From assembly GCA_046351595.1 (NCBI GenBank), contig JAXLYE010000001.1, positions 1,116,001 to 1,180,000 of the forward strand: a DNA stretch of 64,000 bases, read 5' to 3'. The translations under genes were made by a program, and so were the position numbers. The stretch is from JAXLYE01 sp046351595. Lineage in GTDB: Bacteria > Myxococcota_A > Polyangia > Palsa-1104 > JAEUJZ01. Under the pieces are notes generated by a model. The model was not told where the DNA came from. It worked only from the letters and a program-made list of their open reading frames with translations, and made no database searches. Shown here piece by piece: positions 51,771-62,863 of the stretch (its first letter is position 1; each line of letters opens with the position of its first letter).

Positions 51771-52781
51771 CTAGGACGCGATCGCGATGAGCACGGAGCC
51801 GCGCTGCGCCGCGCTGCGCCGCGCCATGAGCCGCACGACCAGCGGATCGAGCAGCGCGCACGCCCCGTCGAGCAGCCGCCGCAGCGGGCGCCGCAGCCGG
51901 CCGCGGTAGCGGACCTGCGCGCCGACGCCGGAGACGCCCGCGCCGTCCTGTGGCCGCGGCCCGAGCGCCCGCAGCGTATCGAGGCTCGACAGCAGCGCCG
52001 GGTAGACGAGGTCGCGCGCGTGGATCGGCGAGGACAGCCCGCGCAGCGTATACCCAGCCGCCGAGAGCACCCGGCGCAGCCCATCGGCGTCGAAGAACGA
52101 GACGTGATCACCCGGGCACAGCGGCCGGTAGGCGCCGCCCATAAGCCCGAGCAGCGGGTCGTCGGCGCACGGCACCTCGACGAGCAGCCGCCCGCCCGGC
52201 CGCAGGCGCCGCCGCAGCGAGCCGAGGAGCGCGCGCGGCTCGGCGACGTGCTCGAGCACGTGCGTCAGCGTGATCAGGTCGAAGCGCGGCTCCTCGGGCA
52301 GCGCCTCCAGCGACGGCGCGATCGGCACGCCCAGGCGCTGCTCCGCGACCTCGGCCGCGCCGGCGCTGACCTCGACCCCGGCGACCGCGAGGCCGCGCGC
52401 CTTGAGCAGCGCGAGCAGCTCGCCGGTGTTGCAGCCGACGTCCAGCACGCGCCGTACCGCGCCGTCCGGCCCGCGCGCGCACAGGCCGCCGGATTCGGGG
52501 CCGCTCGACTCCGAACCGCTCGATTCCGGATCGGCGCGGCGCAGCAGCGCGTCGTACTCATCGAGCCGCGCCGCCTTCTCGCTGCTCACGCGGGCGCGCA
52601 GGTCGGCGGCGGCCTCGCCGTAGTAGCCGCCGGCCAGCTCGTCGGGCGGCAGCCGCTCGGTGGCGTAGCGGTGGCCGCAGGCGGCGCAGCGCACCAGCCG
52701 GAAGCCGCGCGCGGTCAGCCAGGGCACGGCCGCGGTCTCGTCGCACAGCGGGCAGGCGGGGAGCGCGAGGCGGCGGGTCAT
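51771..52781 (-). CDS. Class I SAM-dependent methyltransferase with N-terminal zinc knuckle
   Basis: A 336-residue methyltransferase. The N-terminus carries two CxxC pairs (C10, C13 and C32, C35) typical of a zinc ribbon. The Rossmann domain shows motif I VLDVGCNTGELLALL, the acidic end of strand 2 in GVEVSAGAAEVAE, HVLEHVAEPRALLGSLRRRL and LRPGGRLLVEVPC. This domain pair is seen in C- and sugar-methyltransferase-like enzymes. Substrate unknown. The C-terminus is basic. ATG 52781 is divergent by only 38 bp from a second methyltransferase. Confidence 0.88.
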   Translation of the reverse strand: MTRRLALPACPLCDETAAVPWLTARGFRLVRCAACGHRYATERLPPDELAGGYYGEAAADLRARVSSEKAARLDEYDALLRRADPESSGSESSGPESGGLCARGPDGAVRRVLDVGCNTGELLALLKARGLAVAGVEVSAGAAEVAEQRLGVPIAPSLEALPEEPRFDLITLTHVLEHVAEPRALLGSLRRRLRPGGRLLVEVPCADDPLLGLMGGAYRPLCPGDHVSFFDADGLRRVLSAAGYTLRGLSSPIHARDLVYPALLSSLDTLRALGPRPQDGAGVSGVGAQVRYRGRLRRPLRRLLDGACALLDPLVVRLMARRSAAQRGSVLIAIAS

Positions 52782-52787
52782 GAAAAA

Positions 52788-52793
52788 AAGGTA
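52788..52793 (-). promoter_or_regulatory. Candidate -10 element (TACCTT) for the zinc-knuckle methyltransferase
   Basis: TACCTT on the minus strand ends 6 nt before ATG 52781. Only 11 bp separate it from the -10 candidate of the opposite gene. Confidence 0.42.
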
Positions 52794-52804
52794 CTACGCG
52801 CTGC

Positions 52805-52810
52805 TAGGAT
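52805..52810 (+). promoter_or_regulatory. Candidate -10 element (TAGGAT) for the second methyltransferase
   Basis: TAGGAT ends 9 nt before ATG 52820, facing away from the opposite promoter in the same 38-bp gap. Confidence 0.42.
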
Positions 52811-52819
52811 CCCCGCACG

Positions 52820-53731
52820 ATGTCCGCCGCAAAGCCAACCTTGCGTCGAGCCGCCGGCTGGGCGCGGCACCTCTTGCGCATCGTCACCGGCCGGCCGGCG
52901 TGGTCGGCCGAGCGCGAGTTCGCCTACTACCGCGTCGGGCCCGAGCAGGTGCGCGGCCACCGCGCCGGCCAGGACACGCTCGAGCGCGAGGGCTTTCTGC
53001 GCGGCCTGTTGATCGCGCGCGCGCTCGGGCTGCTTGATGCGGACCCCAAACGTCCGGAACGTCCGGACCGGCCGGGCCGGGTGCTCGACCTCGGCGCCGG
53101 CGAGTGCGCGCTCAGCGGGGCGCTGGCCGGCCCGCTCGTCGCGCGCGAGGTCTGGGCCGTCGACGCCGTGCCCAAGCAGATCTGGGCCGCGGCCGAGCGC
53201 AAGCGGCCGCAGCTCCACTGCCTCATCGCCGACGCCCGCGACCTGCCGTTTGCCGCCGGCAGCTTCGACCTGATCGTCGCCAATCTGGTCTTGCACCACA
53301 TCGAGCCGGTGGACGCCGTGCTCGCCGAGGCGCGGCGCCTCTTGCGCCCGGGCGGCCGCTTCGCCGCCCTCGAGCCGTCGCCGCTCGTCGGGGTGCTGAG
53401 CCACGCCGAGACCTCGGAGAACGAGGCGCCGCTGCCGCCGGGCCGCATCACCGCGGCGCTGCATCGGCACGGCTTCGTCGACGTCCGGGCGGAGTACGTG
53501 TGGACGCGCCTGGGCACCTCGGCGCTCGGGCCGCTGTCGCCGAGCTACCGCGTACGGGCGACGGCGCCGGGCTCCGTGCACGGCGCGGCCCCCGCCGCCC
53601 CGCCGGTGACCCTGACCCGCCCGCCCGAGGCCATGCGCCTGCCCGGGCTGCTGCTCGATCCGGGCTGCCCGTTCCGCGCCGATGCGCTCGCGCAGCAGGC
53701 CGAGCTCCTGGCGCTGCTCGAGCAGACCTAG
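52820..53731 (+). CDS. Class I SAM-dependent methyltransferase
   Basis: A 303-residue methyltransferase with motif I VLDLGAGECALSGAL, motif II AVDAVPKQIWAAAE, post-motif LIVANLVLHHIEPVDAVLAE and LLRPGGRFAALEP: the Methyltransf_11-type pattern. The N-terminal about 90 residues include helices and a Pro/Arg repeat (PKRPERPDRPGR) before the Rossmann core. Substrate unknown. Convergent with the next gene across the 21-bp repeat array. Confidence 0.87.
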   Translation: MSAAKPTLRRAAGWARHLLRIVTGRPAWSAEREFAYYRVGPEQVRGHRAGQDTLEREGFLRGLLIARALGLLDADPKRPERPDRPGRVLDLGAGECALSGALAGPLVAREVWAVDAVPKQIWAAAERKRPQLHCLIADARDLPFAAGSFDLIVANLVLHHIEPVDAVLAEARRLLRPGGRFAALEPSPLVGVLSHAETSENEAPLPPGRITAALHRHGFVDVRAEYVWTRLGTSALGPLSPSYRVRATAPGSVHGAAPAAPPVTLTRPPEAMRLPGLLLDPGCPFRADALAQQAELLALLEQT

Positions 53732-53856
53732 ACCGCGACCCACATCCCGCCGCTCTCGCGACCCAGGAGCAAAGGACGCGAGGCGCCCTGGCTCCGCGGC
53801 TGCGCCGCTCACAGGGTAGGCGACGCGGCCCGGTGGCGCCGGGCGGAGATCGGACC

Positions 53857-54150
53857 GCCGTCTGGACCCGCCCGGACGGCGTCCGGACCCGCACGGACGG
53901 CGTCCGGACCCGCACGGACGGCGTCTGGACCCGCCCGCACGGCGCCTGGACCCGCCCGCACGGCGCCTGGACCCGCACGGACGGCGCCTGGACCCGCCTG
54001 GACGGCGTGCGGACCCGCACGGACGGCGTCCTGAGGGGTCCGTGCGGCGTGCGCGCGGGTGCCCACGGCGTGCGCGCGGGGCGTTACGGCGTGTGCAGGG
54101 GTCGTTCCGGCGTGTGCAGGGGGCGAGGCGGCGTGTGCAGGGGCGGGCGC
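53857..54150. repeat. Minisatellite: 14 tandem units of 21 bp
   Basis: Fourteen contiguous 21-bp units. Units 1-8 are nearly identical (start GGCGTCYGGACCCG and end in CGGAC or CGCAC). Units 9-14 are diverged and begin GGCGTG. Because 21 is a multiple of 3 both strands stay open, giving VRTRTDG-type heptapeptides on the plus strand and AVRAGPD on the minus, but I treat it as non-coding. Successive units form GGACG-G-CGTCC dyads. It fills most of the 447-bp gap between two convergent genes; the flanking bases are plain GC-rich sequence. Confidence 0.93.
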
Positions 54151-54178
54151 GGGGCGGCCGGCGGCGGCGGCGGCGGGC

Positions 54179-54799
54179 CTAGTCGCCGACGGTGATGCGG
54201 ACGATGTCGCTCGGGGTGCCGACGTCCTGGTCGTTGTGCACGCCGATGAGGCGGTACTCGCGCAGCTCGGGCACGCCGGGCTTGCACAGGGGGCGCGGGT
54301 CGTCGAAGGGCGGGCGCATGTCGATGCCCAGGGGGGCCCACTCGCTCTCGCCGGCCAGGCGCGACTCGATCCGCACGCCGTCGAGGTTGCCGCGGGTCCA
54401 CAGGATGCGGACCTTCTTGCCCTGGACCGTGGCGCGGAAGCTCGGCTTGAAGGTGTCGTCGAAGCGGACGGTCTTTTGGGCGGGGTTTACGGCCTGGAAG
54501 GCGGCCGCGGCCTCCGCGCTCCAGCCGTCGGCCGTGGCGGCGCGGTCGAGGTAGCGGACGAGCTCGGGCACGACCTGATCGCGCACCTCGGCGGTGTGGG
54601 CCACGGCGGACTGCCACTCGGCGTACTTCTTCTCGTCGTTGCGGATGGCGGCGACGAGGGACGCGGCGAGCTCGTTCTTGGCCTTGATGGTGGCGTCGTC
54701 GAACTTGAGGCTCTTGCCGCGGGCGGTGTTGGCGGTCTGGAAGTTCTCCAGCCAGGCGACGAGGCGGGCATCGTTCTGCGGGACGTAGCGGGGGGCCAT
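54179..54799 (-). CDS. Protein with helical N-domain and fibronectin III-like C-domain
   Basis: A 206-residue soluble protein. Residues 1-115 are helical (NDARLVAWLENFQTANTARG, VAAIRNDEKKYAEWQSAVAH). From about 118 a beta-rich segment follows (FKPSFRATVQGKKVRILWTR, then SEWAPLGIDMRPPF and YRLIGVHNDQDVGTPSDIV), like a fibronectin III fold ending in VRITVGD. Related proteins of unknown function occur widely. No signal peptide. ATG 54799 has GAGGAG 5 nt upstream. It is convergent with the methyltransferase across the repeat array. Confidence 0.75.
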   Translation of the reverse strand: MAPRYVPQNDARLVAWLENFQTANTARGKSLKFDDATIKAKNELAASLVAAIRNDEKKYAEWQSAVAHTAEVRDQVVPELVRYLDRAATADGWSAEAAAAFQAVNPAQKTVRFDDTFKPSFRATVQGKKVRILWTRGNLDGVRIESRLAGESEWAPLGIDMRPPFDDPRPLCKPGVPELREYRLIGVHNDQDVGTPSDIVRITVGD

Positions 54800-54868
54800 G
54801 GGGTCTCCTCGTACAGTGGAGGCGGCACTTTACTGGAAGAAGCCCCGGGCCTTGAGCTTTTTCGCACA

Positions 54869-54880
54869 CCCCGTACGGGG
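54869..54880. promoter_or_regulatory. 12-bp perfect palindrome CCCCGTACGGGG
   Basis: A perfect 12-bp palindrome lies in the 159-bp gap after glpK and before the FnIII-like gene (both on the minus strand). It may be a terminator stem without loop or a binding site. Confidence 0.4.
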
Positions 54881-54958
54881 AGTCGTTCGATAACGCACTC
54901 CGGCGCGGCGACGGCTCCCCTACGGACGGGCGGGGGGCACGGGAAAGCGCCCCGGGTA

Positions 54959-56461
<1,503 letters not shown>

Positions 56462-56505
56462 AAACAGAGCCTCCCTATTTTTCAGCCGAAGCCCCTTTTA
56501 TCCCG

Positions 56506-56566
56506 CCCCCACCCCCACCGTAAAGCGCCCCATTCCGTACTCCCCGTTCCCCCAACCCCCACCCCC
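56506..56566 (-). other. Candidate G-quadruplex motif in the glpK leader
   Basis: On the minus strand four G-runs of 4-5 (from 56566 to 56542) are separated by loops of 1, 2 and 3 nt, an ideal quadruplex pattern, and a further pair of G5 runs (56516-56506) lies nearer glpK. It sits about 45-105 nt before the glpK start, so it would be in the transcript or promoter. The rest of the 338-bp gap holds the 22-bp repeat array. Confidence 0.6.
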
Positions 56567-56660
56567 AGCGAGCCTGGCCTTCCTCCGTAAGAAGGTGCGG
56601 GTGGCGCCGGAGCGGAGGGCTCCCGACGCGAAAGCGGCGGGATACCCGGAGGCGACAGGC

Positions 56661-56770
56661 CCCGCACCGTGAAGCCCGAAAAGCCGCACCGTGAAGCCCG
56701 AAAAGCCGCACCGTGAAGCCCGAAAAGCCGCACCATGAAGCCCGAAAAGCCGCACCGTGAAGCCCGAAAA
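56661..56770. repeat. Minisatellite: five tandem 22-bp units
   Basis: Five contiguous 22-bp units (core CGCACCGTGAAGCCCGAAAA) lie between the histidine-kinase stop and glpK. One unit has CACCATG instead of CACCGTG. The unit is not a multiple of 3, so it is not a protein repeat. A truncated sixth copy follows at 56771. Confidence 0.95.
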
Positions 56771-56799
56771 GCCGCCCGTTCCCCAACCCAGGCGAAGCC

Positions 56800-58938
<2,139 letters not shown>

Positions 58939-58939
58939 G

Positions 58940-58969
58940 GATCGCCTCGGTGATCGCCTCGGTGATCGC
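58940..58969. repeat. 12-bp direct repeat in the histidine-kinase leader
   Basis: GATCGCCTCGGT occurs twice in tandem plus a half copy, directly before the kinase ATG. On the minus strand each copy provides a GAGG that could serve as a ribosome site. Confidence 0.85.
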
Positions 58970-59137
58970 ACTGGGCGCCGCAGGCCGCGGTGCTCAAGCG
59001 ATGGTTGCTAAAAAGATAGCCCGCGGCCAGGCGCCGGTCATCGCCGGTCCGTCCCTGCCGTCTCGCCCGCAGGCTGCAGCCGGATCCTTGTCGAGGCTCT
59101 GCGGCGAATCTCTGCCACGAGGCTCGGCGGCCAGGCT

Positions 59138-59710
59138 CTACAGGTCGCTGCCCGGGCCCGGGATCGACAGATCCGCCGGCTCGGCCAGGTCGGGCATCGG
59201 CATGCTCAGGTCGTCGGGCTGCCTGAGGTCGGCCGGTGTGCTGAGGTCGGCCGGCGGCCGCAGATCCGACGGGCGGCCGAGATCACGCGGGCCGCCGAGG
59301 TCCGGCAGCCCCGGCCCGAGCAGCGGCGGATACAGCGTGACGCGGCGCATCGCGTGCTGGCCGCTGCGCAGGTCCAGGGTCAGCTCGGAGCTGACGCCGT
59401 TGACCTGGCCGCTGAGCGAGGTGCGCACGCTGACCGTCGCGGGCCCGTCGGGCCACAGCACCGCGACCTTGAACGGCAGCGCCAGCGGCGCGCCCAGCGC
59501 CATGTCCTGCATCGTCGAGGCGGGCTTGCGCTGGACCAGCACCTGCAGCTGATCGGCCTCGCCGACGCCCTCGGCGCCGACCAGGGTCAGCGACAGGCAC
59601 GTCTCCTTGACGCCCTTGCACGCGTCGTGATCCGAGCACGCACCGAGCGGGCCCAGCACGAAGAGGGTTGCGAGCGCGGCGCTCGCCCGCGCGGCGGTGG
59701 CTCGCGTCAT
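59138..59710 (-). CDS. Lipoprotein with Asp-Leu/Pro repeat tail
   Basis: A 190-residue lipoprotein with signal peptide and lipobox (LGPLGAC). A beta-rich middle (CLSLTLVGAEGVGEADQLQV, VSVRTSLSGQVNGVSSELTL) leads to a tail of PxDLxxP repeats (RPSDLRPPADLSTPADLRQP). The tail is a likely extended spacer or scaffold. The ATG overlaps the stop of the upstream PEGA gene (ATGA), indicating co-translation and probable partnership. Confidence 0.8.
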   Translation of the reverse strand: MTRATAARASAALATLFVLGPLGACSDHDACKGVKETCLSLTLVGAEGVGEADQLQVLVQRKPASTMQDMALGAPLALPFKVAVLWPDGPATVSVRTSLSGQVNGVSSELTLDLRSGQHAMRRVTLYPPLLGPGLPDLGGPRDLGRPSDLRPPADLSTPADLRQPDDLSMPMPDLAEPADLSIPGPGSDL

Positions 59711-60651
59711 CGGGCCAGCCCAGCCGCCAGGACCAGCGCGCTCGGGCGCGCATCGACGGCGCCGCCCGGCCACGTCTGGACGTTCGGGAACTCGGTGCTG
59801 GCGCCGCTGCCGCGCCGGCCCAGGCCGACGCCCAGGCCGATGCCGAGCACCGCCACCGCGCCGCCGACGCCGGTCCAGAACCACCACTTCTTGTGCAGGT
59901 CGTGGAAGACGCTCTCGCCCCCGCTCGGCGGCGGCTTCGTCGGCTGGGTCGCGACCGCCGCGGTCGTCGCCAGGCCGGCGCGGCGACCCGGCTCGTCGGT
60001 TTCGCCCTCGTTCTGCGACTGCGGCTCGAGGAAGCGCGAGCGCGTGCCCGGCTCGAGCTTGATGGTCTTGTGCTCGCCCGGCTTGACCTCGATCAGCACC
60101 TTGGCGCCCGAGGACGGGTCGGTCGGTGCCGGCATCATCAGGATCTCGTGCTTGCCCGGCGGCAGCCGCAGCGGCAGCGAAAGCGGCGTCACCCCGACGG
60201 GGCGCCCGTCGACGCGGACCTGGGCGCTGTTGCGGCTGGCCTCCAGCGTCAAGAGCGCGCCCACCTGATCCATCATGCCGGTGAAGCGGGTGCCGATCTT
60301 GCGGCGGTCGGCGTCGCTGACCGCGCCCGCGTCCTTGAGGTAGCCGCCGAGCGCCTCCAGCGCATCGAGCGGCCGCTCGGCCTCGGCGTAGGCCAGCCCG
60401 AGCGGCAAGAGGTACTTCGGGTTGCGCGACAGGCTGTAGGCCCTGGCGAGCTCGGTGATGGCGCCCGCGGCGTCGTGCTGCGCGAGCAGGCGCTCGCCCT
60501 CCTTGCCCGCGCGCTCGGCCTCGGCCTTGCTGCTGGCGGCGTCGCCGGCCGGCGCCTTGGTCTGCGCGTGCAGCGGTGAGACGGGAATGGCTCCGACGAG
60601 GAGCAGGCCCAGCGAGGCAGCCACAGCTTGAGCGATCGCGTTCCGGTGCAT
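59707..60651 (-). CDS. Exported TPR and PEGA-domain membrane protein
   Basis: A 314-residue protein. A signal peptide (AQAVAASLGLLLVGAIPVSP) precedes TPR-like helices (ERLLAQHDAAGAITELARAY, PLGLAYAEAERPLDALEALG), then a PEGA-type beta domain at about 135-200 (SAQVRVDGRPVGVTPLSLPL), a linker and one membrane helix near 260-280 (WWFWTGVGGAVAVLGIGLGV). This design is common in myxobacterial envelope complexes. The stop overlaps the lipoprotein start. ATG 60651; no -10 candidate at the leaderless spacing. Confidence 0.82.
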   Translation of the reverse strand: MHRNAIAQAVAASLGLLLVGAIPVSPLHAQTKAPAGDAASSKAEAERAGKEGERLLAQHDAAGAITELARAYSLSRNPKYLLPLGLAYAEAERPLDALEALGGYLKDAGAVSDADRRKIGTRFTGMMDQVGALLTLEASRNSAQVRVDGRPVGVTPLSLPLRLPPGKHEILMMPAPTDPSSGAKVLIEVKPGEHKTIKLEPGTRSRFLEPQSQNEGETDEPGRRAGLATTAAVATQPTKPPPSGGESVFHDLHKKWWFWTGVGGAVAVLGIGLGVGLGRRGSGASTEFPNVQTWPGGAVDARPSALVLAAGLAR

Positions 60652-60713
60652 GCGCGCTTTTTGGCACGGCGGCCCCGCTCAGGTAAAGCGAGAAATAAGC
60701 GCGGTGCGCGCGC

Positions 60714-60719
60714 TATAGT
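60714..60719 (+). promoter_or_regulatory. Candidate -10 element (TATAGT) of the amidohydrolase gene
   Basis: TATAGT ends 8 nt before ATG 60728 with no ribosome site, one of the closest matches to TATAAT in the window. Confidence 0.55.
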
Positions 60720-60727
60720 GCGCCGCC

Positions 60728-62854
60728 ATGGTGACCCAAATTGCACAAGCTCTCCGTCGCAGAACGGGCCAGGGAACGGGCCAGGTGATGGAGAGGGCTG
60801 ATGAGCCTGCGCGCGTGCTCGCCCGGAGCAGACGCCTGCAGCGAACGCTGCTGTTCCTGTCGCTGGGCGCGCTCGGCCTGCTCGCCGCGCCGGCCGCCGA
60901 CGCCGCCCCGAAGGCAGCGGCCGCCCGTCGCCCCGCCGCGGCGGACGGCAGCGACGAGGCGCGCGCGCCCGCGGAGCTGGTCGTGCTCGGCGCGCAGGTG
61001 GTGACGATGGACGCGGCGCGCCCGCAGGCCAGCGCCGTCGCCCTGCGCGAGCGCCGCGTCGTCTACGTCGGCGACGACGCGGGCGCGGCGGCGCTGATCG
61101 GCCCGCACACCCGCGTGGTGCGCGGGGCCTCGGCCGAGCCCGCAACGTCCCCGTCGGGCCCGGGACCGCAGCGCGAGCCTCTCGCCGGGCCGCAGCCGAT
61201 CACCGTCCTGCCCGGGCTGATCGACGCGCACGCCCACCTCGTCGGGCTCGGGCTGTCGCTGCGCGCGCTCGATCTGCGCGGGCTGTCCTCGCCCTCGACC
61301 ATCGCCCAGGCGGTGCGGCTGCGCGTGCGCGAGCTCGAGAAGGCCGCGGGCAGCTCGGGAGCGACGGTGGGCAGCCGTGATCAGTGGGTGCGCGGCCGCG
61401 GCTGGGATCAGAACCGCTTCACGCCGGCGCAGCTGCCGGGGCCCGCCGAGCGCCGCCTGCTCGACGAGGCGGCGGGCGAGCACCCGGTGCTGCTGCGCCG
61501 CATCGACGGCCACGCCGCCTGGGTCAACAGCGAGGCGCTGCGCCGCGCCGGCATCGACGAGCGCACCCCGGATCCGGCGGGCGGCCGCATCGAGCGCACG
61601 CCCTCGGGCCAGCCGACCGGCGTGCTCGTCGACAACGCCATGGCGCTGGTCGAGAAGCTGCTGCCGCCGCCGTCGCCCGAGGAGCTGCGCGAGGCGATCC
61701 TCGCGGCCTCGCGGCACGTCGCGGCGCGCGGCCTGACCGCGGTGCACGAGATGGGCATCGGCCCGCGCGAGACCGCGGTCTACCGCCAGCTCGACGAGGA
61801 CAACCTGCTGCCGGTGCGGGTCTTCGCCTTCGCCGAGGACCCGATGCCGACGCAGCTGGCGCAGTTCCCGCACTCGCTGTCGTACAAGGCCGAGCTCGAT
61901 CGGCTGCGCGACCGCCTCGGCCCGCCCGAGAGCGGCTCGCACTTCAGCCTGCGCGGCATCAAGCTGTACCTCGACGGCGCGCTCGGCTCGCGCGGGGCGG
62001 CGCTGCTGGCGCCCTACAGCGACGAGCCCGGGCACAGCGGCCTCTTGCTGGTTTCGCCCGACCACATCGAGGCCATGGCGCGCTGGGGCGCGCTGCACGG
62101 CTACCAGATCGCGACGCACGCCATCGGCGACCGCGCGAACACGCTGGTGCTCGACGCGTATGAGCGCGCCGGCGTCACGGCCAGCCGCAACCTGCGCTTC
62201 CGCGTCGAGCACGCGCAGGTGCTAAACCCCGACGACCTGGCCCGCCGGCGCTACCAGAAGCTCGGGGTGCTGGCCTCGGTACAGCCGACGCACGCGACCA
62301 GCGACATGCCGTGGGCCGAGGCCCGCCTGGGCAAGGAGCGGCTGGCGTATGCCTATGCGACGCGCAAGCTGCTCTCCTCGGGCGCGCGCATCTGCGCCGG
62401 CTCGGACTTCCCCGTCGAGGAGGCCGACCCGCGCCTCGGCCTGCACGCGGCGGTGCTGCGACAGGACCCGCTCGGCCAGCCGCAGGGCGGCTTCCTGCCG
62501 TCGGAGAAGCTGACGCTCGGCGAGGCCATCCGCGCCTTCACCAGCGACGCCGCCTACGCCAGCTTCGCCGAGAACCAGCTCGGCCGCATCGAGGTCGGGC
62601 GCGCCGCGGATCTGACGGTGCTCGGCGGCAAGCTCGACCTGGAGCCGGGCGCGCCGCCGCCGCGCGACCTGCCGCAGCGGCCGGTGCTGCTGACGATCGT
62701 CGACGGCGTCGTGGTGCACGACGGCCTCACCCTGGGCAAGGCCGGCCCGAACGTGGCGCGCCCCGAGGGCGGCCGGCGCGCGGGCCGTCGCCCCGTCGGG
62801 CTCGCGATCGCCCGCGAGCGGACCCGGCGCGCAAGCCCGCCCGCTTCGCGCTAG
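60728..62854 (+). CDS. Exported amidohydrolase (YtcJ-like)
   Basis: A 708-residue metal-dependent amidohydrolase of the YtcJ/NfdA branch. A hydrophobic N-terminal segment (LLFLSLGALGLLAAPAADAA) suggests export. Metal motifs: DAHAHLVGLG after strand 1, then the central barrel with GIKLYLDGALGSRGAALL, HAIGDRANTLVLDA and RVEHAQVLNPDDL, and GSDFPVEEADPRLGLHAAV. The final SFAENQLGRIEVGRAADLTV is the beta-domain signature. The substrate (amide, hydantoin or formamide type) is unknown. ATG 60728 is favoured by the TATAGT upstream; ATG 60788 would remove 20 residues before the signal. Confidence 0.88.
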   Translation: MVTQIAQALRRRTGQGTGQVMERADEPARVLARSRRLQRTLLFLSLGALGLLAAPAADAAPKAAAARRPAAADGSDEARAPAELVVLGAQVVTMDAARPQASAVALRERRVVYVGDDAGAAALIGPHTRVVRGASAEPATSPSGPGPQREPLAGPQPITVLPGLIDAHAHLVGLGLSLRALDLRGLSSPSTIAQAVRLRVRELEKAAGSSGATVGSRDQWVRGRGWDQNRFTPAQLPGPAERRLLDEAAGEHPVLLRRIDGHAAWVNSEALRRAGIDERTPDPAGGRIERTPSGQPTGVLVDNAMALVEKLLPPPSPEELREAILAASRHVAARGLTAVHEMGIGPRETAVYRQLDEDNLLPVRVFAFAEDPMPTQLAQFPHSLSYKAELDRLRDRLGPPESGSHFSLRGIKLYLDGALGSRGAALLAPYSDEPGHSGLLLVSPDHIEAMARWGALHGYQIATHAIGDRANTLVLDAYERAGVTASRNLRFRVEHAQVLNPDDLARRRYQKLGVLASVQPTHATSDMPWAEARLGKERLAYAYATRKLLSSGARICAGSDFPVEEADPRLGLHAAVLRQDPLGQPQGGFLPSEKLTLGEAIRAFTSDAAYASFAENQLGRIEVGRAADLTVLGGKLDLEPGAPPPRDLPQRPVLLTIVDGVVVHDGLTLGKAGPNVARPEGGRRAGRRPVGLAIARERTRRASPPASR

Positions 62855-62857
62855 TCT
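62852..62857 (+). promoter_or_regulatory. Possible -10 element (TAGTCT)
   Basis: TAGTCT overlaps the amidohydrolase stop and ends 6 nt before ATG 62864. Because TAG is the stop codon, the match may be partly coincidental. Confidence 0.28.
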
Positions 62858-62863
62858 GTTGGG

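Noticed and set aside
53104..54195. Open frame running through the 21-bp repeats, encoding heptapeptide repeats
   Set aside because: It overlaps the methyltransferase in another frame, lacks a start with a ribosome site, and is open only because the unit is a multiple of three.
60661..60678. Sigma-54 promoter (TTGGCACG) near 60661
   Set aside because: The -24-like half is present but there is no matching GC/TTGC element at the right spacing.
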